Assembly (NCBI RefSeq): GCF_963678635.1
Contig: NC_087062.1
Coordinates: 91,797,845-91,861,844, forward strand
Source of the DNA: Symsagittifera roscoffensis
Taxonomy: Eukaryota > Xenacoelomorpha > Acoela > Convolutidae
Direction of reading: 5' to 3'
DNA: 64,000 nucleotides
The notes under the pieces were generated by a model. That model worked only from the letters and a program-made list of their open reading frames with translations. It was not told where the DNA came from and ran no database searches. Below, piece by piece: positions 34,421-46,660 of this stretch (its first letter is position 1; the number at the start of each line of letters is the position of its first letter). Position numbers and translations under genes: made by a program.

Positions 34421-35849
34421 ATTACGAGGCCAAACTGTGCACTGGATAGGCGCACAATTTTGTGTCTGTACGTTCCTGGATTCCATAGACAAACCTTTAA
34501 ACATGTTCCAAAATGTCAGTGGATTTACCTTAAAAAACTTCCGTGGATTCCGCGTACAAATACCTGTAACGTAAATTTTGTCGGCACATTTGTTTTGTTG
34601 CGGATTCCGCAACAAGCAAATATAGTTCTGGATTCCGCAACTGTAAGTGGATTCCACAAAATGTAAGCGGAATCCGCAAATGTAAGCGGATTCCGCAAAC
34701 TGTAAGTGGATTCAGAATTTTGTCTTTATACTTGTATATGAACAATTGAAAGCTAGCGCTGGAGTTCTTATCTAAAGCAATCCGGAATTTAAAGGCAAGG
34801 ATTTAACCCTTGTCAGCGGAATCCACGAACAAATCTCAAAACATTTGATAACTAAATCGGTAGATGGCACCTTTCAGTATTTTGGAAACACAACACCAAT
34901 AAAATTAATGTTTAGAGTTATTAGGTTGAGAGTGTATGGAAATACAACACTCAGGATATCGCCAAATTAGGTCAGTATTTGGGATTGCGTCAATCCCAAA
35001 TACTGATTTTGGAAGCATAACGCCGAATAAATTCATTATTTGTAGTCATTGGGTTGAGGTTGTATGGAACCATAACAAACAGCATATCCCCAATTTAGGT
35101 CAGTATTTGGGATTGCGTCAATCCCAAATACTGATTTTGGAAGCTTAACGCCGAATAAATTCAATATTTGTAAGCCATGACTTCAGAGTGTTTGGAAACG
35201 CACAACATTTCGCCGACTTAGGTCAGTAATTGGGATTGCATCAGTATTTAGGATCGAAGATCAGATCGAAGTAGGTCAGTATTTGGGATCGTTAGGTCAG
35301 TATTTAGGATCGAAGCTGAGATCGAAAATGACAGGAATTGAGATCGAAGTTGGGTTGACAGGAACTGGGACCAAACGTGTCAACTGGTAGTTGATCAATA
35401 TTGTAATTGAGATTGATTTTTCTGGTGACCAGCAATTAAAAGATTTAATTTTGAATGCTATACTACACATATTCATATATGTAAACGAAATCCGCAAACA
35501 AACTGCTGATTCCACTTACATTTTGAGGATTCTACCTACACAATGCGGATTCCGCGTTCAGTTGCGGAATTTGAAACAGCTCAGTTTAACTACACAAATG
35601 TTTTATTATGTGTTTGTGGATTCCACAAACTGTTCTGGATTCCGCAAGTTTGGTTGCGGATTCCGCAAAATCGCCTAATTTCGGAGCAATTTTGAGCGGT
35701 ACAGTGTTTTAGGTATTTGTTTGTGGAATCCAAAACAGCGAAGAAGATCAAAGAAAAACAGCAAAGTTGCGGATTCCGCGACAAATCTGATTTTGGCCTG
35801 TTGCGGAATCCGCTTACAATTCACAGAATGCATAGTTTGGCCTCGTAAT
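34421..35849. mobile_element. 1.43-kb non-autonomous element with 16-bp terminal inverted repeats and a GGATTCCGC motif array
   Basis: Left end ATTACGAGGCCAAACT (34421-34436) and right end AGTTTGGCCTCGTAAT (35834-35849) are exact inverted repeats. Inside are about 18 copies or variants of the near-palindrome GCGGATTCCGC in both orientations, in two clusters (34548-34830 and 35485-35815), each often followed by AAAC, AAC or TGTAAG. A pair of 128-bp repeats with perfect hairpins lies between the clusters. No transposase frame is present, and the longest frames are unconvincing. A 0.2-kb derivative with the same two distinct ends lies at 45681-45886. The superfamily is not assigned. Confidence 0.8.
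34972..35134. repeat. Two 128-bp-spaced perfect 16-bp hairpins
   Basis: TCAGTATTTGGGATTG, loop CGT, then CAATCCCAAATACTGA at 34972-35006, repeated exactly at 35100-35134. The following TTTTGGAAGC and ACGCCGAATAAATTCA blocks are repeated too. Decayed half-units follow to about 35320 (GTCAGTATTTAGGATCGAAG). Confidence 0.92.
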
Positions 35850-35942
35850 AATTTACAAGAGGAACAAAAAAAATCGGATACTGGATCAGTAACACAGAAA
35901 GTTCCGAACACATTTGTTAGAAAAAACTAATACAAGTTTTTT

Positions 35943-36142
35943 NNNNNNNNNNNNNNNNNNNNNNNNNNNNNNNNNNNNNNNNNNNNNNNNNNNNNNNNNN
36001 NNNNNNNNNNNNNNNNNNNNNNNNNNNNNNNNNNNNNNNNNNNNNNNNNNNNNNNNNNNNNNNNNNNNNNNNNNNNNNNNNNNNNNNNNNNNNNNNNNNN
36101 NNNNNNNNNNNNNNNNNNNNNNNNNNNNNNNNNNNNNNNNNN
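35943..36142. other. Assembly gap of 200 N
   Basis: Exactly 200 unresolved bases, about 90 bp beyond the right end of the GGATTCCGC element and at the start of a 590-bp-family repeat. A collapsed repeat is a likely cause. Confidence 0.99.
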
Positions 36143-36790
36143 CGGTCGGAGCACTCTGTGCTACTTCTTCGGTAGAAATCCAATTCTGAAATTTTATTCC
36201 GTTTTTTCTTCTGACCATTGAAAATGGGGAGGAATTTTGGATTCGGATGTGTTTTAGTTTTTTTTTCCACGCAAAATTAGCTACCATAATTAATCATAGG
36301 TCAGGGTTGAGTGCTATATCATATTAAAGCCCTTTCAGTCGTGATTTCAAAAAAGTTTTCACAGCGTCAAGAAAGACCGGTTTGAATTTTTTTGATTTTT
36401 AGTCTAATTTCGAGCTAATTAGTAAGATAGTTAGTGACCGCAATAGCTTATTTCAGCTTAATTCAGCCGTGAAAATTTAGTTTTACTCAGTTAAAGGTAG
36501 TTTCTTGAATTTTTAGCGTAATTTTGGGAATCAAAAACTGAAAAGTTCAAAAAGTATATGAAAAGTTTTTTCAATTTTTTTAAATCGTTTCTCTAGTCGT
36601 TTTTCTTCAAAAACTGTTTTCCACAAGACTTATTTCAATATGACTCTCAAATAAGCCTAAGTTGTATATTTTTTTCTTTTTTATCACAACATGCAGAAAA
36701 AAACGACAATATTATTTATATTTCTAAGACTGTGTTCGCAACATTCTGTGCTACTTGCACAGTAACCGGCTGTCCTCATTTTACTTGTCT
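36143..36790 (+). repeat. Copy of the 590-bp AT-rich repeat, followed by the start of a second unit
   Basis: Blocks in order: GAGCACTCTGTGCTACTTC (36149), GACCATTGAAAATGGGGAGG (36214), TTTTCCACGCAAAATTAG (36261), GAGTGCTATATCATATTAAA (36309), GCCCTTTCAGTCGTGATTT (36330) and TAGTCTAATTTCGAGC (36399). The first block returns at 36735 (AACATTCTGTGCTACTTGCA), giving a period of about 586 bp. Confidence 0.7.
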
Positions 36791-37507
36791 CCAATTATAA
36801 ATTTTTGATTCTTCCGTATTTCGAAGAAAATGAAGGATAACCGAATTTTTATGCTAGCGGTCATTTTTTTCCTGATAAACGTCAAATTTCTAACTAACAG
36901 CTGTATTACGTAAATTTTTATATCTTCTTAAAGATTTTGATGCTCTGAGTCTACTGCAGAAATATAAGGAGTAGAAAATTACCAATTTCATCCATTTTGA
37001 TTTTTTTTTTGCATCCAGCAAAGCTTTTATAGTTCTATTATTGCGTTGCTTGAGCAGAGAAACAGTGCGGCTTAGGATTCATTTCAAATCAGTAGCACAG
37101 AATCTTCTGAACAAATTGACTTAAGAAAAATTTCTGTGTACGAAACCAAGCACAAACGCTCAATTTGTCAAATAAATGATGAGGTTACAAATGATTCAAA
37201 AACAAAATCTTTCAATTCTGACCAGAAATATAAATTTTCAGTTTTAGCATCCTGAAGCTACTAGGGAATAAGTTTGCAGAAAACAAGACACAAAGCAGCC
37301 TAAATAAAAACTTAAATTATATCATTGAATGAAAAGAGTTTTTTCGTTTGCGTCACTTTTTTGCGTCTATTATTTTTCGATGATGGCTATGCGTCATGAG
37401 TTTTAGGCTGGGTCTTAGGCTAAAAATTGACTTAAATCCTTGTATGTAAATTACTAAGGAAAATTTGGATGTTTGTTCAATGTACTTAGCATTTTTTTCT
37501 ATTTAGT

Positions 37508-37566
37508 GTATAAATTTTTTTAATGAGAGTTTTCTTTCAAAAACTCTCGATAAACAAATTTATGCA
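37508..37566. repeat. Small imperfect hairpin
   Basis: Inner arms GAGAGTTTT (37525-37533) and AAAACTCTC (37540-37548), with outer ATAAATTT/AAATTTAT arms. No precursor-like context supports an RNA gene. Confidence 0.5.
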
Positions 37567-38799
37567 CATTTTCGTTTGTGATATAAATTTGGTCTAATGC
37601 AACCCAGAGAAAAATTAATATCAAGGTAAAAAAATCTTATATGTAACTTTTATTCAAAATTACACTATAGTTTTCCATGCTAACTTTCTTTCCATCTTCA
37701 ATTGTAAATACTTACTGAATCAAATTTTGGTACAAAAAAATTGTTACGCGAAAGAAAATTATCTTTGATTTTTAGTCTTCTACGATAATTTGTGTCGACA
37801 TCTAGCAAAGAATGAAACGAGGTGGTTCTGAAAATTTGTTTTATAAAACAAAAAACAACTAAACTGGACAAAGAGTTAAAAGCTACACAGTGCTGTCCTA
37901 CAGCGCTCTGTTTTTGTTTACTTATATATAATTTTAAACTTCTAAACAGAAATCGTATACCTGTTTTGTATTTATGTTATTAAGGATTCACACATTTTTT
38001 GAAATTGGTTACTGATTTGATGTCTTAAACCATCAGTTTTATCTTGCGGGCGTGGGGTAATTGAAATCAGATGCTATCATCAAATTAATTGCATTATATT
38101 GCAATTTTTACCTACTCCTCACACAATTCCTAAAACTAATATTAGAAAAAAATGAGCAATAAGTTCAAAAAGAGCAAAAATTCAAAGTTTTTTCATGAAT
38201 CTTTGTAAAAAGACTTTCTTCGTATAAAAACTTTTAAAAAGTGTCAAAAAGAGATGGCACACATTGAATAGAAAAATTATAATTTTGAATCAATGCCTTT
38301 TATACTAGCATATAAATGAATAATTGATAATTCAAGGTAACTTACATCATCGACTCATTAATAAAAACCAACAAAAAACTTTGTCAACTTCTCCTGAGTC
38401 TTCAATGGCCATTTTTAAATAATTATTTTGGTATTAAGATCTCAACTCGCTTTTTTTTGTCTAATTTTTGATATTTTGATATAAATGCGATTTGGTTCTA
38501 AAAAGCGAAGTGCTTTTGTTTATAGGAATTCACATACTTATCTTGAATGATCCAGCAATTATCTGCTGGGATCCCAGACTTATACTGTTTTGGCTTATGT
38601 TTGCTTATGTTTCACTGCTGATCTCAATTCAAATTATACTGCATCACTTGTTTAATTATGACAAAACAGTGATAAAAAATTCTTAAAACTTATAATTATT
38701 AAGCAAAAATTAGCTCGTGCTTTTCAAGATGGTAAAAACTTTTGTAAAAATTCGTGTAATATTCATTAAGTTAGCAATCAGCGAAACCTTTTTGCAATA

Positions 38800-39080
38800 T
38801 TCGTTGTTCCGACTGTTTGAAAAATGGGGAAGAACTTTGTATTGTGTTTTAGTTGATGGACTAATCATTTTAATTCTTATAATCTTGTTTTGAACAGTAA
38901 TTTAAAATTCAAAAAAAATTCCCAGTTTCAATAAAAATTGGTTAAATTTTGATTTTTTCATAATTCCAGCGTTTAATGGCTTCAAAGCTTACAATAGCTT
39001 AGATAGAAGCAAACACTTAGTCTTATTCGAGTAAAATTTGTTATTTTTTCTGAGTATTTAAGCTCCTTTTTGTAATCAAA
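38800..39080 (+). repeat. Degenerate copy of the 590-bp AT-rich repeat
   Basis: AAAATGGGGAAGAACTTTGT (38821), then TGTGTTTTAGTTGATGG, CCCAGTTTCAATAAAAATTGG and a TCGAGTAAAATT block follow the family order. The ATATCATATTAAA block is lost. Confidence 0.45.
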
Positions 39081-39084
39081 ATTT

Positions 39085-42000
39085 GAATGTTTCAAAAAAT
39101 GCAAAGGTTAAGAAAAATTTTAAAAAGTTTTTTTTTTATTAGTTAAATTTCGTTTTTCTGGTCATTTTTCTACAAAAAATGTTTTTGTTTTGCTTATTTT
39201 ACCACGACTGTCAAAGATGCGTAATATCTAGTTTTTGATTCAGCTCCTTTTATCAGACCACTTCGAAAAAAGCGACACTAATTTGAAAACAATAAAGCGC
39301 TGTTTTAAAGCCTAAAAAAGATGCGTTTTTTTTTTCAAAAAATGGTTTAATTTGCCAACAGGAAAAGGGCGTGATAATTTGAGAACGAAAATGTCTAAAT
39401 AACTGTTATAATTGATTTATGTGGCGATTTAAATATTGAATTCGGTGAGGTTGCGTTCCAAAATGACGGATAGATAGATGAACTGAGGATAAAACCGAAA
39501 ATAAAGCTTGTAACGTCGATAAATTTTGTTTCGGCAAAAACTTCAAATCAATTCTTAGTAGGAAATTCAATGTCAGACTAGAAAAAATCTGTTGAACACA
39601 TCTGAAGTTTTTGAAACTGTTTTCAGTTTTCAGAAAAAAATAAAACTGTTTGAAATTAGTTTTTGTCACAAACAGCGAAAAAAGAGCTCATTGATATGTT
39701 TTTTTTTTATAAACAAGACTGCCTTTATATTTGTATATAAGGGCAAAAATGTGATTGCCCCGACTGTGCTATAACTGGTTTTCACTCAAATAAATTTTAT
39801 TAAATAAAGTTTTTGATGAACTATAAGTTTTGAACAGCCAAAATCAAAATAAATGGCTAAAGTTTGGGTCAATTGAAAATGACCAATTAGTTTGCCTCAA
39901 TTTATTTGGAACGGTTATGGTCGGAATCATTCATCACTCATAATTAATATGCTATTGAAACTATAAAATATTCACGCAGCAATTCCAACGACATTTAGGC
40001 TAGTGGCAAGTGAACATTACTTGTAAATGTTGTCTGAATAAGAAAAGAAAACCAACCCAAACATATATATATATATATATTCCTCACTTTCTTTGAAAAT
40101 CGAAGCCATTAAAATTAAGTTCCAGCTGAAAACTTGAAAAAGTTTTTAAACTTAGTTAAATAAATGGTATAGGAATTAACTAGCATACAAAAAAGCAAGC
40201 CTCAATTTTATGTTCTATAGAGATTGCACGTTGAATACTGGCTATCCGGTAACTTTCAGTGAGTTTAAAACTTTTATATAAAAAACTAACACAAACTAAC
40301 ATAAACTAAGTGAAGAAACTTTAGCAACAAAAAATTCGAGTAGAAATTTTTATATTTAGCTAGTTTTGATGTATCAATTAGACTAGCCGCTTCTGCGTTA
40401 ATAGCGCAAAAAATATTGCAATGTAAAAAACTCATTTTTTTGCGGAATAAAAACTTCAAAACGCCATACTTTTGCAAAAAAAATCACAAGCAGGGTTGGA
40501 TCAAAAATTTTTTCGAGGAATAGGGCGGGTTTACAATAATTTTGATAACCTTTTTTCAGGCCGACCAAAATCATTTTCTGATCTACTTTAAAATAAAAAA
40601 AAGAACTGCATGCAAAATTTTTGAAAAACTCAAAAAAAATGAACCTACACATCAAGAAAAAATGTTACACGCAGGTTCATACAACGAAAAAATCCAGTCA
40701 CTAAACTTAAGCCTGGGAAAAAAAGCCAGTCGTACATTTTCATACTGCAAAACTGCTAGTTGTAGAAGTATCATTCAATTTTCTGAACGATTGAAGTGGT
40801 AGTTTGACAAGTGTAAAATTGAATGAATAGCGTTTTTGCCAACCTTGGTTACAGTGCTGATTTAAGTTATCGGATGAAAATAATGAATCGAAAAAGCGTT
40901 TTTCTCAGATGGGATTGACATCAGGCGAAAATGAAGAAACCAAATCTTGCCTAAAATTTTAAAAATAATAATAAAATAATGGAATTTGTTATGCAAGATT
41001 CGGGCCCAAAATTATACCCCAAAATGGATTATTTTTGAACTTTCTGTCAATCAAAAGTTACGCTAAAACTACCGAGTCAAATACCGCCAAACTATATCAA
41101 AATGAAGCTCTTACGCAGCGCAACAAAGTTTACGAAAGATATAATCTTCGAAAATCTTTGTGAAAATCTTTTTAAATTTTTCAAACAAAAGAAGCGTTTT
41201 GTTTGTTAAAAATGACATTTTGTCTATCAAACGAAAAACAAATTTTCTACAATGTTTTGGGTTTTATACCCTTTTTATACTTTATTGGGCTTGTCTTGTA
41301 TGAAACTAACTTTAATATAACTTTCTCCGTAATTGGCTAGGTAGCTTTTGCGTTAAATTTGATTATATAAAAAAAGCAAAACTGATCTGTTTTTGGGGTA
41401 AAAGGAGTATCCCGAATTTTGCAAAAAAAATTGCCCTATATTTATTCTGATAAATTCTAAGCAACTATTTTTTTTTCATTTTTGGTCTAATTTGGTCCGT
41501 CCAAGTTTGAGAAAAACGCGTTTGAAATTTTGAATTTCGTTCGTTTTGTTCGAATAAATTATATCACCACTGTAGTATGTATTGGCTGTCGGTCGGCCGA
41601 AACTTTAGGGTCAGTCGGCTAAAAATGGATGTCGTAGAATAATAAACTTTGGGTGGTGAGGGTGTTGAAACCTTTCAAAACTCGAAACAATTAACTTTTT
41701 AAAATCAGACTGATAAAAAATGTACGTTTTTGTACTGTGAATGGTTTAATGTGAAAAAAGAATGGGGCTCAAAATATAACACAAATTGAAGCACAGCTAT
41801 TTTGAGAACGGAAAGGGTTCTAATTGTATTGATTTAAGTGCTGTTTTGAAAAAGCTTATTGAGAGTTTCAAAGGATGTGGTTCCCAAATGAAGGGCATTT
41901 AATTCAGGATAAATTTGAAGATGTTCTTCTGAAATGGTTTTTGAGAAATTACTCCGTGTTGGTTTTAGGCTTAAATTTAACTGCTCTTCGATAACTTGAG

Positions 42001-43630
42001 TGCGATTTGTATCGCTTTACTATTCAAAGTTTGACCATTGCAGGAAACTTTGTACCATTTAGACAAAAAACGGCTTCGAGAGACAAAGTTGCAGTCAAAA
42101 TTCATTAACTGTGAGAGATATTCTGATCAAAATACTAATGATGACTCAACTCAAAACTATAGTAACAGTTTAAAATTTTGGACAAAAATGTCATCTCTAT
42201 AGAAAATTTGCCAAAATAAGGTAATTTTTGAAAATTTTTGAAACTCTTCGAAAATTTTTGAAGTCTTCGAAATCTTTCCAGAAGAGAAGACCGTGAAGCC
42301 CTTGCGGGCACTTTCAAGACAAGGTAGAATAAAACAGCATGCAAGTAATTGGAGTTTGATCAATTTTTTATGAACTATTTCAGCTCGAGAAGAGCGAACA
42401 AAGGAAGAAATGCGTAATTAGGAGAATAAGAGGAAGATGAATTAGGGATGTTAGTCGGGGATGTCCGTCCGGGTCTATGGGCGGGACTGAATGGAATGTA
42501 AGGGGCGGGGCGACGGTTCAAATTAGAATGAATAGCAGGTAATACTATTGTGAAGTAACTCCGGATTACGCATTCACTCCATATACTTAATATTTCAAAC
42601 TGTCCCCAGGCTTCAAAAACTAGACGTGGTCGCTAGTCACATTTTGACGTCACTTTTTGTTATAACTATCAGAAGATGTTATAAATGAAGTCCATAGCAG
42701 AGACATTAAATTTGTTTGCATTCACGTCTTAATTAATGACGCATTCAGCTCAAATTGTAAGTAAAAGGCAAGTTTTTAGCTATAAAATGCATCTATTTTG
42801 ACATTAGGAGAATGTGAATGAGATATTTTATGGCCACTCTAAGTGGATACATTTTGTGACTGAAAGGTTAGTAAATCGAATAAGGGTTTCGAACTAAGCG
42901 GATGCAGATTTGAGACACATATGGGAATTTTCAAAAGACTGTGGCGCGCTTTGTGCTGAGACGGACGAACAAGACGGAAGCCAAGTGATTAACCGCAGCA
43001 GCTCATCCCTTTGATCATGTGGCGATATTACAAAAGCTCTTTTTTCTGCTTTGTTATTAAAATTTTTTTAGAAATGTTCTTAGGCTGGAAATGCGGTTCA
43101 AAAAACGTACAATTTGAAAAAAAAACGAAGACTTATACGCAATTTTTAGGGTGTGATGATACCACGCAGTGTTTATTTTGAGTGCGTCCATATCGGATGA
43201 AGGTGTTATTTCTAACTTTGTCAAAAATATATCTGTATACATCGATTGAATTTTCCACTCTTTTTCTGGGTAAATTGAATTTCTTCGTCTGGGAGATTAA
43301 ATCCGTTTGAATAAACCTTCAGTTGTTCAGGTATAAATGACTGCCTCCAGCTATATATAAAATGAATTGCCAAGCCTGAAGAGAATTTATTTCGGTAGTC
43401 AAAAGTTTGCATCTGATTAAAACTACTTTTTCTTTTAAACTTGAACTTGCTCCAATAGACAAACACGTGAATCAATGAATAGGCACAGCGAAGGTGATTA
43501 TGAACTGAAGGGTCTTTTCAATCATAGCCACCCAGCCTGGTACAAACGCCCTGCACTTGGATTTTACTTTTATGGGGAGATATAATATTCCGGAGAAAGG
43601 CGTTATGAAGAAGATGATCAGAGCTGAAAG
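39085..43630. other. Gene-poor stretch with repeat fragments
   Basis: It contains an (AT)9 run at 40064-40081, repeat A fragments near 40390 (GCGTTAATAGCGCAAAAAAT), and MITE-family fragments at 40535-40610 and 41585-41635 (GGGTCAGTCGGCTAAAAATGG). At 42282-42323 is a possible 42-base exon bounded by CCAG and AAG|GTAGAA. The segment 42420-42560 is unusually GC-rich (GGGGCGGGGCGAC). No gene can be assembled. Confidence 0.4.
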
Positions 43631-43639
43631 ATAGAAGCT

Positions 43640-44170
43640 TCTAATTTTCTAAACATTTTTTCGTTTCGATCAAATATATCATAATGAAGCCCTTCGAGTC
43701 GTAATTTGAACGACATTTAAAAACTCTGAAACATTTTTCTCAGTTTTCTCAGATTTTTGTTCAAATTTCAAGCTTATTAGTTCAGAGTGCAGGATTACAA
43801 TACCTTGCTTAAGCTTAAATTAAGCCGTGAAAACTTAACTTGTTCGAGCAAACTTTTTCTTGGAATTTTTAGCAGCATTTCGGGAATCATAAATTTCCAA
43901 AATTCAAAAAATTTTTGCAAAAAAATTAGGGAAAAAATTGGCTTTTTTTTGTTGCAAAAATGTTAGGAAAATTTTGCTTATGACTGTCGAGTATGCCTAA
44001 TTTATGTCTTTTGTTCAGTTATTTCAGTTTTATGATTTTTACACAGAAAACAATGACACCTAAAAATTTGAAAAAAAAAAAACAGAATTTTCTAATACTA
44101 TGGTTGGAACTTTTTGGGCTATTTGCACAGCAGCCGGCTATTCTTGTTTTAAATGAGGAGTGAGCAGTAA
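43640..44170 (+). repeat. Copy of the 590-bp AT-rich repeat
   Basis: ATATCATAATGAAGCCCTTC (43676), GAGTCGTAATTTGAACGAC, a TCAAATTTCAAGC block, AGCCGTGAAAACTTA (43830), TCGAGCAAACTTTTTCTTGG, and then the next-unit block GGTTGGAACTTTTTGGGCTA with GCACAGCAGCCGGCTATTC (44103-44150). Confidence 0.65.
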
Positions 44171-45680
44171 TTGTTATCAGAGACAGACAATATGATATCA
44201 ATCACTCGACAGAATGTTTAAAACAACTCAAAACGCAAGCAATCAAACTAGACTGCTCAAATCAGGGCGACATTTTTTTTTGACTGCCTTGTAAGGTATT
44301 TAAAAAAATTTTAGCTAAAAAAAATTGATAGAAGATTTCAAAAAACAATCGAAATCTTCTTACTTTAAAAAAAATCAACCCTCCAACGAAAATAGGTTAC
44401 TTTTGTGTCTAAAAACGCGTCAGTTATGAAAACTGGAGTCATGATTCGCAATAATTATCAAAAATTGATCAATTGGGCATACTTCCAGCAACCCAGAGTT
44501 TTTGAACAAATAAGCGCGTGTAAAATGTTTTGTTTTGAGATTTAAATACAAGGGAGTATGTTTTTTTTGGAGAACATAAAACGATGTGAGAAAAGCGGCT
44601 AATTGGAAACTTTAAACTCGTTCGATGAAAAAATCAATGAAATGGTACATCATCCACTGCAATCTTTCAGACACGAAATGAAATGGTTTTTTTTTCAAAA
44701 CGAGCGCAAAATATTGCAGGAATTTGTTTGTCAAAGTCGAGGTTTTGATGCATCTGTTTTTTCGTCAAAGGCCATAAAGGATATAATACAATAGAACTAT
44801 GCACCTAAATAAAAGATGTGACTTATGCGGTTTTAAAAATAGAGTAATTGTTATTCTGGTAAGCAATTGTGTTTTGTCGCTCCACTGCTAGCACAATTGT
44901 TAAAGGTGATACAGTGAGTTTGAATCAGAATAATATCCTAAAGACCATTCCATCAACCTAATTTGCTTTTTTCAGTTTTGTTCACACTGTTACAAAGAGT
45001 AATGATACTTGTGATCGGGCAGTTTCTGTGCAGAAAAACTGGTATTTATTAAATAACAGTTTTGAAGAAAAAAAATTCAACTCAGAAAAATGCTGATGCC
45101 TGAGCTCAAAAATTTTGGAACTCATCAAAAGATGAATTTGGTCCAGCTAATTGAATTAGTTTCTGCGTTATTAGACAAAAAATGCGTCATTTTTTTCTGA
45201 AAATCCAGTTCAAATTTTATCTGAAGGTCCATTTTTATTCAACAAAAGCTACTTGCTCTGAAAAACGGAAGTTGAAAAACTTTTGCGTTCGCTTATCGTT
45301 AAAATTACGTGAAAGTGCTCCGAGAAAACTAATTTTTGAAACAAAAAATCTCTTCCTCAACTTCATCCCCAGAAGCTATTTTACGTACAAAGTGACATAT
45401 TTAATATGTGATAATTGATAAATACGTTAGTTCAGTGTGGAAGGAAATAAATCACCGCTTATGCTTTACTTTAACGAAATAAGTTGCGCGTTAATTATCC
45501 CAATTGAATTACAGCCGTCTGCTATGACTCTTATCTGCAATAAAACTAACCAGAATTTTGCCGTTTTTTATCTAAATTAACAAGATGATAACTTTCAGTT
45601 TTAAAGTCCCATTCGGTGCGCGCAGATGATGTTAGGAGTTCTGGACAAGTAATGGCTATAAAAAGCATATAAAAGCACTC

Positions 45681-45886
45681 ATTACGAGACCAAACTGTAT
45701 ATTTTGTGAATTTTAAGCGGATTCCGCAACAAGGACGCTTCCTTTGTTCTTCTTTTTTCTTTCTTTTTCTTTGATCGTTCCGACAAACTTTTATCAGGTT
45801 TAAAATTGTTTTTGGAATCCAGGAACATACAGGCACAAAACCGTGAGCCTATCCAGTGCGCAGTTTGGCCTCTTAAGGCTAATTTC
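45681..45886. mobile_element. Short internally deleted copy of the ATTACGAGGCCAAACT element
   Basis: It begins ATTACGAGACCAAACTGTAT, matching the right end of the 34421-35849 element when inverted, with AAGCGGATTCCGCAACA next. It ends with CCTATCCAGTGCGCAGTTTG, GCCTCTTAAG, matching the inverted left end for about 60 bp, including GGAATCCAGGAAC. Only about 60 bp of unrelated sequence lies between. It is thus an inverted, 0.2-kb deletion derivative. Confidence 0.8.
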
Positions 45887-45914
45887 TAATTGTTGGTCAC
45901 CAAATGAAACACAA

Positions 45915-46243
45915 AAAAACTGCTCGCATCAAAGCGAAATTTCCGTTCAATTTCCGTTTTTAGAGCAAGAAAACTTCAGATGAAATTTTAACTGAAATTT
46001 AAGATAAAAGTGACGCATTTGTCGTTTAAAAACGCAAAATTGGAATCAATTAGCTGGAACAGACTCATTTTGTGATGAATTCTAATTCTGAAACAGCGGG
46101 GGATAAATACGAATTTTCCTGTTTCAGTTTTTTTTTTATTTGTGGAACACTTCCTTTTAATCTTAAAAACTCATAATCGACAATGGAGTATTTGGCGCAT
46201 TCCGGGCTTTCTCTGCCCTAATATGCGTACAGTCTTGTTTTTA
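45915..46243. mobile_element. Repeat family A, short element with both ends
   Basis: Starts ACTGCTCGCATCAAAGCGAA and ends CTGCCCTAATATGCGTACAGT, so both ends match the ACTGCTCGTATCAGGGC terminus in inverted orientation. It suggests that the true family has terminal inverted repeats. Confidence 0.5.
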
Positions 46244-46289
46244 ATTCAAAAGGACTTTGAAATTTTTCACAAAAGAAGAATCTTTTTTT

Positions 46290-46660
46290 AGAAAATCTGT
46301 TTTAGAAAATCATCACCTCACACGCCACAAAAAAAGTGATCGAGTTTTGATTAACATAACAATCAAGACAACAGTTTTCAATTATGAATGATTTCTGAGC
46401 CGAAGTTTTTCACCGTTATAGTACGAAATATATCGCGCATGAATAAATCTAAAATAGCAAATTTCCAACCCCCATAAATGGTTCAAAAAATGGTCGTAGG
46501 TAGAAATTTTTTTCTAATTATGAGCTGAAGACATTGATATCTCAGATGTTTCCTATCTATTACCAAAAACAGATAGTTAAAAAATCGAAATTTGTCAAGA
46601 AAAAACCACCCGTACAATCATTCCGTCAGATTCTTCGAAAGCCAGGAGAATAAGTGTTGA
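46290..46660 (+). mobile_element. Repeat family A, partial forward copy
   Basis: AAAATCATCACCTCACACGC, CAATTATGAATGATTTCTGA, TATATCGCGCATGAATAAA, AAATCGAAATTTGTCAAGAA and CCACCCGTACAATCATTCCG follow the order seen at 17570-17945. Confidence 0.55.

Noticed and set aside
35886-36287. Frames spanning the second N run
   Set aside because: Mostly unresolved bases; flanks are repeat DNA.
37508-37566. microRNA-like hairpin
   Set aside because: Stem is short and broken by A/T bulges, with no conservation or expression evidence.
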